From Ardenticatenaceae bacterium (GTDB lineage: Bacteria > Chloroflexota > Anaerolineae > Promineifilales > Promineifilaceae), in contig JACKBQ010000001.1 of assembly GCA_020634455.1 (NCBI GenBank), positions 3,596,001-3,660,000 of the forward strand: a stretch of 64,000 nucleotides of DNA. Direction: 5' to 3'. The translations under genes and the position numbers were made by a program. The notes beneath the pieces were generated by a model. The model did not search any database, was not told where the DNA came from, and saw only the letters and a list, made by a program, of their open reading frames with translations. Below, in pieces: positions 17,497 through 25,239 of the stretch. Positions within the stretch are counted from its first letter, which is position 1, and each line of letters opens with the position of its first letter.

Positions 17497-17709
17497 TTAA
17501 AGGCCGTTTTTACTGCGAAAATAAGCTACCAGCGCGTTAGCGTGGCCATGCCCCAGTCCGTGCTCACTCTTGAGCCAGTTGACCATTTCCATGTGCTTCA
17601 TCTCAGTGACGCCTTCCAGTAAGCTGAACCAATGTGCCACGGGGTAACCGTATTTTTTCTCAATTGAAGGGAAATAAGAAGCGGGGCCTTGTACTTTTTC
17701 CTCAGACAT
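17497..17709 (-). CDS. Small DUF4287-type protein
   Basis: A 70-residue cytoplasmic protein (MSEEKVQGPASYFPSIEKKY...). It matches the DUF4287 pattern: PSIEKKYG-PVAHWFSLL near residues 14-29, a KHMEMVNWLK helix and GLGHGHANALVAYFR near the C-terminus. Proteins of this family are common as short stand-alone proteins of unknown function. It lies downstream of a kinase-like gene, with a palindromic repeat in between. Confidence 0.8.
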   Translation of the reverse strand: MSEEKVQGPASYFPSIEKKYGYPVAHWFSLLEGVTEMKHMEMVNWLKSEHGLGHGHANALVAYFRSKNGL

Positions 17710-17726
17710 GTTTTCTTCCTTTGTTG

Positions 17727-17771
17727 AGACCTGACAGATTTAGGAAGTTACTTTGTAAACCTGTCAGGGCT
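17727..17771. repeat. AGACCTGACAGGTTT family repeat, copy 1
   Basis: Arms AGACCTGACAGATTT (17727-17741) and AAACCTGTCAGGGCT (17757-17771) are imperfect complements. Two further complete copies are at 18347-18441 and 19381-19477, with a decayed single arm near 18526. The right arm overlaps the 3' end of the minus-strand gene at 17748 and encodes its last residues and stop. Confidence 0.85.
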
Positions 17772-18326
17772 TGAAGCTCGATAAATATCGTCGATAACCG
17801 CATCCAGAATCGGGTCAAATTGGTGCGAGGTATCGAAGTAAGGCAAATGATACTGAGCACACTCGGATTGCACAAATTGACTAAATGCGATTTCCCGCTG
17901 GATGATGGTGAGCAGCGCCGCATCATCTAATTCCTGCGGCCAATCGTTGGGATGCCCAGCATAGGTGCGCAGTTCGTGCAGCTTTTGTGCCGGGGCGATG
18001 GTGCAGTAACCGAGAAAACAGCCGTAAACCTGCCCCGGATGCGCCTGCTGGAGGGCGGCGATATCTTTAGGCAACAGTTCGCCTTCAAAAACGTAGTCGA
18101 TGCCGTCATAGAGCAAGCTGGCGCTCATTTCTCGCACCAGCGGCCAGAGGCGTTGGGCCACTTGCAAGCTGCCTGCATCTGGATCGATGGCCAGCTCTGG
18201 CAGGCCGCGCGTAAGTCCCATTTTCAGCACGTCCAGGCTTAAGTAGGGAAGCTGCTTTTCTGCGAGTATGCGCCGGGCCAGGATGCCTTTCCCGGTGCGG
18301 GCCGCCCCGCCTATGAAGATGAGCAT
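17748..18326 (-). CDS. P-loop nucleotide kinase-like protein
   Basis: A 192-residue protein with an N-terminal Walker A loop GGAARTGKG (residues 6-14) in the sequence MLIFIGGAARTGKGILARRI, and a later acidic strand YVFEGELLP that could serve as Walker B. The size and architecture resemble adenylate-kinase/shikimate-kinase-like or zeta-toxin-like P-loop proteins; the substrate is unknown. The final residues SSPDRFTK come from a palindromic repeat arm, so the original C-terminus has probably been replaced. Another copy of the same repeat family lies 21 bases upstream of the start. Confidence 0.75.
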   Translation of the reverse strand: MLIFIGGAARTGKGILARRILAEKQLPYLSLDVLKMGLTRGLPELAIDPDAGSLQVAQRLWPLVREMSASLLYDGIDYVFEGELLPKDIAALQQAHPGQVYGCFLGYCTIAPAQKLHELRTYAGHPNDWPQELDDAALLTIIQREIAFSQFVQSECAQYHLPYFDTSHQFDPILDAVIDDIYRASSPDRFTK

Positions 18327-18346
18327 GAGTTTCTTAATTCTTCACG

Positions 18347-18441
18347 AGACCTGACAGGTTTAGGAACCTAATCGACAATCAGCCAACTGAGTGTAGCATA
18401 TTATCTTTGCGATTTAGGCGGTTAATAAACCTGTCAGGTCT
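18347..18441. repeat. AGACCTGACAGGTTT family repeat, copy 2
   Basis: Perfect 15-base arms (18347-18361 and 18427-18441) separated by 65 bases. The loop (18362-18426) contains no recognisable gene. It separates the P-loop gene from the small membrane protein. Confidence 0.88.
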
Positions 18442-18532
18442 GGTCTTTTTGAATATGCAATTAAGCGACTGAGTGAAGCAAATGGTTGATGCCATGATTG
18501 TGGCTAATGTCAGGCCTTCAGCTACAAACCTG

Positions 18533-18691
18533 TTAAGGCTTGGGTTTAACAAGCATAATCAGCCCAACCATCAAAAAAATAGCTCCAGCAATCACAAAAC
18601 CATTATTTTCTATATACAAGCCAACGCCACCCACCAGCAAGGCGACGATGAAGAGGGCAAAGGTGCTGGCATTTAGTTTGAATGACGCCAT
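18533..18691 (-). CDS. Small two-helix membrane protein
   Basis: A 52-residue product from the ATG at 18691 (MASFKLNASTFALFIVALLV), preferred because GGAG lies seven bases upstream; the frame is open 13 codons further. Two hydrophobic stretches (FALFIVALLVGGVGLYI and FVIAGAIFLMVGLIMLV) suggest a membrane hairpin. The C-terminus VKPKP and the stop are encoded in a decayed AGACCTGACAGGTTT-type arm (near 18526-18545). Function unknown. Confidence 0.6.
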   Translation of the reverse strand: MASFKLNASTFALFIVALLVGGVGLYIENNGFVIAGAIFLMVGLIMLVKPKP

Positions 18692-18737
18692 CAAAGTTCT
18701 CCAAATATCGTAGATTGCCTTACCCGGCAACGAATGT

Positions 18738-19025
18738 TTATAAGCGGACTGCTATCTGAACGGTAATTGTATCATCCGCTTGCAGCTTTTCAATTTGGCG
18801 CACTTTATCCTTAAGCGGCAGAAGATAACGGCCGTCTTTCGGAAACAGCGACGTCGTCCACACCGTCTTACCCACCTGCGCCGTCACCGGAATCATCCCC
18901 CAGCCGTACGTCACCGCCTCAGAGACGGATTTAAGATAATCACTCTGCTCCGCTGGCACCGCCACAAAAAAGTAAGGCGATGGCCCCCGCCAGCAAAAAA
19001 TCGGTCCGTTAAATTGAATATTCAT
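18738..19025 (-). CDS. DUF1905 domain protein
   Basis: A 95-residue protein with the DUF1905 pattern: a beta-strand start FNGPIFCWRGPSPYFFVAVP, a central GWGMIPVTAQVG and the end LFPKDGRYLLPLKDKVRQIEKLQADDTITVQI. The family forms a small beta-barrel of unknown function. It sits between two small membrane proteins on the same strand (47 and 9 base gaps). Confidence 0.85.
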   Translation of the reverse strand: MNIQFNGPIFCWRGPSPYFFVAVPAEQSDYLKSVSEAVTYGWGMIPVTAQVGKTVWTTSLFPKDGRYLLPLKDKVRQIEKLQADDTITVQIAVRL

Positions 19026-19034
19026 ACGGCAAGT

Positions 19035-19361
19035 TTATCTGATTAAAGCCATGATCAACAAAACGGCGACGACAACGGCCGTTACCACAACAACCACCGC
19101 AAAAAAGGTAATCCCCATACGCAAACGCAAATCCACCGGAGAAAACGGTGCACGAGGCAGTTGACGCCATTGATGCCTGGCACTGCGAATAGCAAAAAAG
19201 CTCCAAATAATCAGCGTCACCAGCCAGCCCGCCAGCGATAAAGGCAAAGCGGCCCCCGCCGTTCCCACAGACGTCCCCAAAATGGCAAACAGCGGAGCCA
19301 CCAACAGGCTGATAATAAATTGCAGCGTTGGATCGCGAAAAATTTTAAATTTGAAGTTCAT
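19035..19361 (-). CDS. Hypothetical integral membrane protein
   Basis: A 108-residue protein from the ATG at 19361 (MNFKFKIFRDPTLQFIISLL). The open frame extends upstream to 19448, but that extension runs through a palindromic repeat and is unlikely to be original. Three hydrophobic segments are visible: FIISLLVAPLFAILGT, LPLSLAGWLVTLIIWSFFAI and ITFFAVVVVVTAVVVAVLLIMALI. No family recognised. It lies nine bases upstream of the DUF1905 gene, suggesting co-transcription. Confidence 0.6.
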   Translation of the reverse strand: MNFKFKIFRDPTLQFIISLLVAPLFAILGTSVGTAGAALPLSLAGWLVTLIIWSFFAIRSARHQWRQLPRAPFSPVDLRLRMGITFFAVVVVVTAVVVAVLLIMALIR

Positions 19362-19380
19362 AACTAAGGTGGCTGCCACA

Positions 19381-19477
19381 AGACCTGACAGGTTTACGAA
19401 CCATCCTCGCCAAAAAAGTTGTCTTGCCATACAAAACAACTGCACCATAAAGGTAAGCTGGTAAACCTGTCAGGTCT
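19381..19477. repeat. AGACCTGACAGGTTT family repeat, copy 3
   Basis: Perfect 15-base arms at 19381-19395 and 19463-19477 with a 67-base interior that itself holds a short stem (GTTGTCTTG...CAAAACAAC). It ends nine bases before the stop of the SPFH gene at 19486. Confidence 0.88.
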
Positions 19478-19485
19478 GAAGAACA

Positions 19486-20400
19486 CTATTCCGTGTTGGT
19501 CAGCGTCGTCTCCGCCCCAATCATCTGCCGCATGAGCTCGTTGCCTTTGGGAATGAGCGTGATGCGCGTCTTATCCTTCAGCATGTTTTCCGTTTCCAGA
19601 ATCTCAAACATCGCCTGCGCCACTTCCGCATCCGCATTGATTTTGCTCAGCGCCTCACCCACAATCTGCGGCCGCATCGCCTGCGCCTTGGCAAACTCAA
19701 TCGCCGCCCGCCGCTCGGCCGAATTGGTAATGATGCTTACCCGGTTCGCCCCATCCTGCCGAATCGCAGACGTCACCTGCCGCAGCCGGTTCACCACCTT
19801 CTCCTCAATCTGCTGAATCATCGCCCGGTCACGGAAATGCACCTTGCGGATGTAGACAGAGCCTAACCGATAGCCCCACTCTTCAGATTTTGGCGACACC
19901 TCAGCCCGCACCGCCCGACTCATCGTGTGGCGCGTCTCCAGCATATCATCCAGCGGCATATTGCTTAGCGTACGCACCGTCGCATTGCTTACGTTGGCTG
20001 CCAAAGAGCCAGCCGGGTCGCTGTTCTTAAACAGATACGCTACCGGGTCGCTGATCTTCATCTCATACCAAACACCAATCCCCATCGGTGCGCCTTCTTC
20101 CGAATTGACCGGCAAGCTGCGCAAATAACGCTGGTCCAGGCGCATGTCTAGAACATGCCGCTTCCCCAACGTATTCACCAACAAAGCGCTCGGTCCCATC
20201 TTCACCCAAAGGAAGTAAAGCCCCGGCTCTTCCAGCACGCCCACCACATTGCCAAACAAGGTGTACACATGCGCCGTGCCTTCCTTCACAATGGCATACA
20301 CGCCAAACAGCCGCAAAAAGAAGCGGAAAATCGGTTCTGCAATAAAAAAGAAGATAAAAAAGCCAAAAGCAGTTGGGAAAATCAAGATCAAGTCTCTCAT
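19486..20400 (-). CDS. SPFH/band-7 membrane protein
   Basis: A 304-residue stomatin/HflC-like protein. An N-terminal hairpin (LILIFPTAFGFFIFFFIAEPIFRFF) anchors it, followed by the band-7 domain (about 45-215; IREDGANRVSIITNSAERRAA-type C-terminal helix: IRQDGANRVSIITNSAERRA). Such proteins build membrane microdomain scaffolds or regulate FtsH-type proteases. Its ATG overlaps the stop of the upstream SPFH gene by four bases (20397-20400), so the two are translated together and probably form a hetero-oligomer, as HflK/HflC do. Symbols are withheld because the pair is only distantly HflKC-like. Confidence 0.85.
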   Translation of the reverse strand: MRDLILIFPTAFGFFIFFFIAEPIFRFFLRLFGVYAIVKEGTAHVYTLFGNVVGVLEEPGLYFLWVKMGPSALLVNTLGKRHVLDMRLDQRYLRSLPVNSEEGAPMGIGVWYEMKISDPVAYLFKNSDPAGSLAANVSNATVRTLSNMPLDDMLETRHTMSRAVRAEVSPKSEEWGYRLGSVYIRKVHFRDRAMIQQIEEKVVNRLRQVTSAIRQDGANRVSIITNSAERRAAIEFAKAQAMRPQIVGEALSKINADAEVAQAMFEILETENMLKDKTRITLIPKGNELMRQMIGAETTLTNTE

Positions 20401-21401
20401 TTGTCCACCTCCAAAATCACATTTTGTGCCTTGGTAAACAGCGACAGCCGCACGTTACGCAGATACGCTTGCAGCGCTGCCGGGCCATTTTTCTTAATGA
20501 GGGCCAACTGCTCGGCCAACGAATTAAGCGGCTCTACTTCGGCCTGGGCGCGCAGCGTTTCAATTTCTACCGCCCGCTTCGACTGCACAATGGTTTGGTC
20601 AGCCTGCGCTTTGGCCAGGCTGATATCTGACGACACTTCATTATGGGCGGTGTTGATCGCAGCCAGCGCCGACTCCACCTCTTGCGGCGGGTCGATGCCC
20701 GTAATGAGCGAGGCGTCCAGGTCGATGCCATACCGCGCTGCGGCTGAAGCGCACTCCTGCTCCATGTGCGTGTTGATTTCATTCAGGTTCTTGCGTAAAT
20801 CGTTAATGGAAACGTCGCCAATCAAGCCCGCGTCCAGTTCCAAATCGTCCTGTTCATCCAGCAAGGAAGAGCTGGATGACTCGAAGCTGGCAATGCGCTG
20901 CCGCAAAATGGCGATGAAGTAGCCCATCACGTGTACCACCGGATTTTTGACGCCAAAGAGGTAAGCGTACAGGTTGCGTTCGCTGGGCTGGTACCGAATT
21001 TGCCCGGTCAGGCCAATATTCAGCTGATCCTTGGTGACGGCATCCAGCTCGGTGCCGTTGTGGTTGGCGGTGGGCGTTTCCAGGTCGAGCGCCATGTTGA
21101 TCGTTTCCGTGGCCACAGAAATTTTGTGCACCTTTTCCCACGGCCAGCGGAAGTAAGGGCCGCCAGGTTTGATCACCTGCACCAGCGGATAGATGTACCG
21201 CTCTTTGTCTTTTTCATTCAAATCTTCGGCGATCGGGTCGTCGAGGGTGGTGCCTTTGCCCAGGCGTACGGCACGGCCGAATCTTGTTTTTACAGCGCGT
21301 TCATTCTGGTCTACGGTGTAGAAGCCAAAAATAACATAGCGCAGAAAAAACCAGCCGAGGAAGCCCAGGATGAAGCCGGGGATAATCACACCCATGTTCA
21401 T
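20397..21401 (-). CDS. SPFH/band-7 membrane protein, partner of the downstream SPFH protein
   Basis: A 334-residue protein with one N-terminal membrane helix (VIIPGFILGFLGWFFLRYVIFGF) and the SPFH domain beginning YTVDQNERAVKTRFGRAVRL. A coiled-coil region (about 170-300) has the typical E/A/Q-rich pattern (DISLAKAQADQTIVQSKRAVEIETLRAQAEVEPL). The N-terminal VDQNERAV is the HflK-like signature. It forms a two-gene unit with 19486-20400. No protease gene is adjacent. Confidence 0.87.
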   Translation of the reverse strand: MNMGVIIPGFILGFLGWFFLRYVIFGFYTVDQNERAVKTRFGRAVRLGKGTTLDDPIAEDLNEKDKERYIYPLVQVIKPGGPYFRWPWEKVHKISVATETINMALDLETPTANHNGTELDAVTKDQLNIGLTGQIRYQPSERNLYAYLFGVKNPVVHVMGYFIAILRQRIASFESSSSSLLDEQDDLELDAGLIGDVSINDLRKNLNEINTHMEQECASAAARYGIDLDASLITGIDPPQEVESALAAINTAHNEVSSDISLAKAQADQTIVQSKRAVEIETLRAQAEVEPLNSLAEQLALIKKNGPAALQAYLRNVRLSLFTKAQNVILEVDK

Positions 21402-21593
21402 GCGTTAACTCTCCTGTTTTTTGGCCACAGCGCTCACAGAGGATTGGGAGAAAACAAAAGTTTCTAAAACTTTTGTTTTCTAGGCTTTGGCAAGCTTGTG
21501 GCAGTTGGGGAAATAAATTTTTTAGCTAAACCGGATACATCATAATGGATTTTTGGGGTTGGGGGAAGTGGTTTGCGGATGAAAAGTGGTGCT

Positions 21594-21645
21594 GTAGCCG
21601 CGGATTCTTTCCGCGAAAAAGAGCGCAGAAAGAATCTGCGGCTAC
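21594..21645. repeat. GTAGCCGCGGATTCTTTCCGCG inverted repeat
   Basis: Arms at 21594-21615 and 21624-21645 form a long, nearly perfect hairpin with an eight-base loop (AAAAAGAG). The last bases provide the TAG stop of the hydroxyacid oxidase gene (21642-21644). The 240 bases between it and the SPFH gene hold no convincing gene; an AAAACTTTTGTTTTC stretch at 21454-21480 is a small palindrome. Confidence 0.82.
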
Positions 21646-22709
21646 GGTTGTGGCGGGTTATAGATAAGGTCTGGCGTAAGTTGGTCAACGGCCGTACAGC
21701 CACATTGCGCCATTACGTTTTCCAATTCGTCGTGCAGGAGTTGCAGCACGTGCCGGACGCCAGTTTCACCATTGACGGCCAATCCCCACAGCGGCGCACG
21801 CGCCAACGCCACGCCTTTGGCTCCCAACGCCAGCGCTTTGAGCACGTCGGTGCCGCGCCGGATGCCGCCGTCGAGGATCAGTTCGATCTGGTCGCCAACC
21901 GTTTGGGCGATGTGCGGTAACGCTTCGATGGGGGTAACGGCCGTATCCAACTGCCTGCCCCCATGATTCGAGACGATAATCCCGTCAACGCCCGCTTGCA
22001 CCGCCCGCTGCGCGTCGTCGGCCCGCAGAATGCCCTTCACCCAGATGGGCAAATTGGTCAGGCCGCGCAGCCACTCAATATCTGCCCAGGTGAGGCCGGG
22101 GTCGAAGTTGTCGTTCACCAGCTTCAGCAAGGAACTGTTGTCCTGGCCGTGCTCGGCGCGTGCCAGGTTCGGGATCGGTATCTCCGGGGGAAACGAGAAG
22201 TCGATGCGGTGCAGATTTTCGCGCAATCCCTGTACCGGCACGTCCACCGTTACCACCAGCGCCTGGCAACCAGCGGCGACGGCCCGCTGCACAATCTCCG
22301 CGCTCCAGCCCCGGTCACGGAAGATGTAAAGTTGGAACCAGACGGGATGGTGAACGGCCGTAATTTCCTCCACCGCCACGGATGACAACGTACTCAAAAT
22401 TTGGGGCATCCCAAAACTGGCAGCGGCGCGAGCCGTAGCTAGTTCGCCATCGGGGTGGCCCAGTTTGTGCATGGCGGCCGGGGCAATGAGGAAGGGAGAC
22501 GGCCGTTTCTCACCCCCAAGCGTTGTTTCCAAAGAAATGTGGCGCACATCCCGAAAGATGCGGGGCAGCAGCTTGATCCGGTCAAACGCCGCCCGGTTTT
22601 CGTGCAGGGTTAAATTATCCGCCACACCCCCTGCATAATATTCGTGAAAGGCAGACGGCATCTTTTCGGCAGCCGCTTTTTCGTAATCGTAAATGTTGAG
22701 CAGGTTCAT
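21642..22709 (-). CDS. FMN-dependent alpha-hydroxyacid oxidase/dehydrogenase
   Basis: A 355-residue TIM-barrel flavoenzyme of the glycolate/lactate oxidase family. The diagnostic active-site block is SNHGGRQLD, with the catalytic His near residue 250, followed by LDGGIRRGTDVLKALALGAKGVALARAPLWGL for FMN phosphate binding. The N-terminus shows the usual EYYAGGVADNLTLHENRAAFD. Without a membrane-binding loop, an oxidase acting on lactate or glycolate is more likely than a membrane dehydrogenase, but the substrate cannot be fixed. Its stop codon lies in a palindromic repeat. A second repeat lies upstream. Confidence 0.9.
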   Translation of the reverse strand: MNLLNIYDYEKAAAEKMPSAFHEYYAGGVADNLTLHENRAAFDRIKLLPRIFRDVRHISLETTLGGEKRPSPFLIAPAAMHKLGHPDGELATARAAASFGMPQILSTLSSVAVEEITAVHHPVWFQLYIFRDRGWSAEIVQRAVAAGCQALVVTVDVPVQGLRENLHRIDFSFPPEIPIPNLARAEHGQDNSSLLKLVNDNFDPGLTWADIEWLRGLTNLPIWVKGILRADDAQRAVQAGVDGIIVSNHGGRQLDTAVTPIEALPHIAQTVGDQIELILDGGIRRGTDVLKALALGAKGVALARAPLWGLAVNGETGVRHVLQLLHDELENVMAQCGCTAVDQLTPDLIYNPPQP

Positions 22710-22716
22710 GTTTTAA

Positions 22717-22784
22717 GGAGATTGGAGATTAGAGATTGGAGATTTATGCAGCTTCCAATCTCTAATCTCCAGTCTCCAATCTCC
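22717..22784. repeat. GGAGATTAGAGATTGG family repeat, copy 2
   Basis: Left arm GGAGATTGGAGATTAGAGAT (starting 22717) and right arm ending ATCTCTAATCTCC-AGTCTCC-AATCTCC (to 22784) form a long hairpin with loop ATTTATGCAGC. Same family as 1393-1440. It fills the gap between two minus-strand genes. Confidence 0.85.
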
Positions 22785-22786
22785 TT

Positions 22787-24958
22787 TTACAAACTTTTAA
22801 TCGCATTCAGGATGGACGGTTTGTTGTGTAGTTCCCAATCATCGGCGGTGAAGCGATAGAAAACGACGCCGTTGACGGGAATGAGTGCTTCTTCGTTGTA
22901 GGCGCGGAAGTGGGCGGCGGCCCGTTTGACCCATTCGGCCCCCTGATTTTCCTGCCAGCCCAGCGTTACGCCGTTGTTGTGTCGCTGCGGGTTTACCTCC
23001 GTGGCGATGACCGGCAGCGTCCAAAACCGCTCCGGCACCACTGCGAGCAGCGGCTGGTATGACTTCAGGTGCAAAAACTGCCAGCGCAGCGGATCATCGC
23101 TGAATTTGGCGTCGCTGTCCACGTTGTTGGGGTTGCTGTCCTGCGTTTTGGGGTGCACGGTGATGAAGTCAGTGCCCATCAAATTGTTGAGGACGCGCTG
23201 CCAGTAGTCGCGGCTGTCGCTGCCGGGGCCAAAATACGGGTCAACCGCCTGCACGCCCAGCCGCACGCCCGCCGGTTTGCGCTGCCAGACATTGTTGTAA
23301 GCCACCGCGTACTGTTCTGGCTTGATTTTCTCACCGTTTACCCCGCCGGGGTACTCTTGCGGATTGTTGGTCTCGTTGCCAAAGATGAAGCCCCAAACAC
23401 CCTTGCTGTCTTGCATCGTTTTCACGCAGGCATCTAAATAGTTTTGAAATTCCGATGAGCCGACGGCAGGCTGGTTGCCTTGTGGATGGAAGCCGTAGTT
23501 GAGCCGAACGAGCATTTTGATGCCCGCCTCTTCAAATCGGGTCATGTTTTGCGGGGCGGCATTGGTGCCCAGGGCGACGGCATGGAGCGCCCAACCTTTC
23601 ATTCCGTTGGCTTTCATCCATTCTGCACCGTCCTCGTTGTGCATACCAAAGGTAACTTCGGTATCCACCCGGCTAATGGCATCTTTGGGCACGCCAACCG
23701 GGTAATAATCCTGATTTTTGTTGCCCAGCAGCCGCATGACGGTGCCATTTTTGACGCGACCCAACTTTTCCTGGAAGGAACCAGGCGCGGCGCGCAGGTT
23801 GATGAAGCTGGATTGCACTTTTGCCACCATACCTTTGTTTTCGATGCTGCTGGCAAAGGCCCAACCGGAAACTAGCTCCCCGGTTGGCGATTCCCAGCCA
23901 TCCTGCAAATGAATGAGGAACGGTTCGGGGTCAATCAGGTCAAACGGCTGGGGCGTTTCTTTGCGCTGCGTGGCACCATCCAGGTAAAGGCTAAGGTGCA
24001 GGTGGCTGCCCAGGTGGGGTTCGGCGGCGGTTGGTTTGGGAAAGACGTTGCCGGTGCTGTCGGCAATGCCGATGAGCTGGCCGCCGCGCACAAAGTTGCC
24101 CACCTTCAGTTCGGTGCTTTTGAGATGGGCGTAGGCGGTGCGGTAGCCGTCGGTGTGTTTCAGGTAAACGGCCGTTCCATAATTATGCCCCTCGCCTACA
24201 TCCCGCACTTTCATCACCGTGCCGTCGGCCACCGCAAAAATCTTGGAGCCAAACGGAGCCGCAATGTCTACGCCGTCGTGCCCCTTGAGTGGATGATCAT
24301 AATTTTGGGGATTTTGCAGGAATTTTTGATTGTAACTTTTATGCTCTGTGGGCCAATGGGTGAAGATGAAGTTGCCGCTGCTAACGATCTCTGTTGTCAC
24401 AAAGCGCTGTGCCTCGAACTTGATGCCCCGGTCTTTTAGCCAGGCAATAATGTCGCCGCTCCACCGCTCGCCAGACCAGACAACCACTTTACTATTTTCG
24501 TTTCCGGCAAACATGAGGGCGTGGGCGGCGTCGGCGCTGTAGGTGAAGGCGGATCGGGCGGGGTGCAATTCGGCCGTTACCTGCTTAAGCTCCGGCAGGG
24601 TGGTGTCTTGGGGCAGCAAATGAATGGTGTGCTCGATGCGCTGTGGCGCGGTAAGTGCCCCTGGCTGGCTAACGTGCCCGGGCACGCTGCTGCCGTCAAA
24701 GTTACGCGCCTCGGTGCGGATGCCGCGCTCGTGCAGCCAGGCAAAAATATCGCCATTCCAGCGCTCCCCGGCCCAGCAGACGACGACGCTATCGTCGTTG
24801 CCGGCATGGGCGACGGCGTGGGCGGCGTCGGCGCTGTAGGTGAAGGCGGATCGGTTGGGGTGCAGCAGGGTGACCACCTGGTCCAGTTCGGCCAGGGAGG
24901 TGTTTTGTGGCAGAAGGTGAATGGTATGCTGAATACGGGAAGGTTGCGAAACGGGCAT
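22787..24958 (-). CDS. Cell-wall protein: duplicated N-terminal domain, M23 peptidase and glycoside-hydrolase-like C-terminus
   Basis: A 723-residue multidomain protein. Residues 8-85 and 107-184 are two copies of one domain (shared blocks HTIHLLPQ, RSAFTYSADAAHA, WNGDIFAWL/WSGDIIAWL). Next comes a peptidase M23 (LytM) domain: GHDGVDIAAPFG gives the zinc ligands His227 and Asp231, and GSHLHLSL gives His319/His321. An SH3b-like segment (INLRAAPGSFQEKLGRVKNGTVMRLL) follows. The C-terminal 300 residues resemble a TIM-barrel glycosidase (VRLNYGF, GFIFGNETNNPQEY with a catalytic-type Asn-Glu pair, VIATEVNPQRHN). No signal peptide is obvious. AAGGAG precedes the ATG. The enzyme probably cuts peptidoglycan peptides and possibly glycans. 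Confidence 0.85.
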   Translation of the reverse strand: MPVSQPSRIQHTIHLLPQNTSLAELDQVVTLLHPNRSAFTYSADAAHAVAHAGNDDSVVVCWAGERWNGDIFAWLHERGIRTEARNFDGSSVPGHVSQPGALTAPQRIEHTIHLLPQDTTLPELKQVTAELHPARSAFTYSADAAHALMFAGNENSKVVVWSGERWSGDIIAWLKDRGIKFEAQRFVTTEIVSSGNFIFTHWPTEHKSYNQKFLQNPQNYDHPLKGHDGVDIAAPFGSKIFAVADGTVMKVRDVGEGHNYGTAVYLKHTDGYRTAYAHLKSTELKVGNFVRGGQLIGIADSTGNVFPKPTAAEPHLGSHLHLSLYLDGATQRKETPQPFDLIDPEPFLIHLQDGWESPTGELVSGWAFASSIENKGMVAKVQSSFINLRAAPGSFQEKLGRVKNGTVMRLLGNKNQDYYPVGVPKDAISRVDTEVTFGMHNEDGAEWMKANGMKGWALHAVALGTNAAPQNMTRFEEAGIKMLVRLNYGFHPQGNQPAVGSSEFQNYLDACVKTMQDSKGVWGFIFGNETNNPQEYPGGVNGEKIKPEQYAVAYNNVWQRKPAGVRLGVQAVDPYFGPGSDSRDYWQRVLNNLMGTDFITVHPKTQDSNPNNVDSDAKFSDDPLRWQFLHLKSYQPLLAVVPERFWTLPVIATEVNPQRHNNGVTLGWQENQGAEWVKRAAAHFRAYNEEALIPVNGVVFYRFTADDWELHNKPSILNAIKSL

Positions 24959-25062
24959 GAGCTTCTCCTTTAGGATTCAATTGTAGTACGAGTTGTGGAA
25001 TAACAAGAATATGATAGCAGAAACGGCCGTTTCCCCAAACCACAGAAATCAAACCAAAATGT

Positions 25063-25214
25063 CGTAGGGGCGAGGCAATCGGCCATGATCCTGGCCTAGC
25101 AAATAGAGATTCTCTCCGATTGCCTCGCCCTGGATGGCGGTAACCAGGGCGAGGCGGTGGCGAGACCAGTTTGTTTGTTACATCAAAGATCATGCGCCAC
25201 CGCCTCGCCCCTAC
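25063..25214. repeat. Composite GTAGGGGCGAGGC palindromic element
   Basis: Two successive hairpins: GTAGGGGCGAGGCAATCGG (25064-25082) with CCGATTGCCTCGCCC (25116-25130), and CCAGGGCGAGGCGGTGGCG (25144-25162) with CGCCACCGCCTCGCCCCTAC (25195-25214). The outer ends GTAGGGGCGAGGC...GCCTCGCCCCTAC are themselves inverted. The two arm pairs differ in sequence (GCAATCGG versus GCGGTGG), yet each is internally complementary. Lies in the divergent gap between the M23 gene and the peptidase gene. Confidence 0.88.
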
Positions 25215-25227
25215 CCAACGAACCGCC

Positions 25228-25233
25228 TATAAT
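25228..25233 (+). promoter_or_regulatory. Candidate -10 element for a leaderless transcript
   Basis: TATAAT ends six bases before the peptidase ATG at 25240, and there is no ribosome-binding site. Transcription starting at the ATG would give a leaderless mRNA. No good -35 was seen. Confidence 0.45.
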
Positions 25234-25239
25234 TTGGCG

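Noticed and set aside
19362..19448. N-terminal extension of the membrane protein at 19035
   Set aside because: The extension is translated repeat sequence.
21464..21703. 79-residue minus-strand ORF
   Set aside because: It spans an inverted repeat and the 3' end of the oxidase gene, and has no ribosome-binding site or protein-like pattern.
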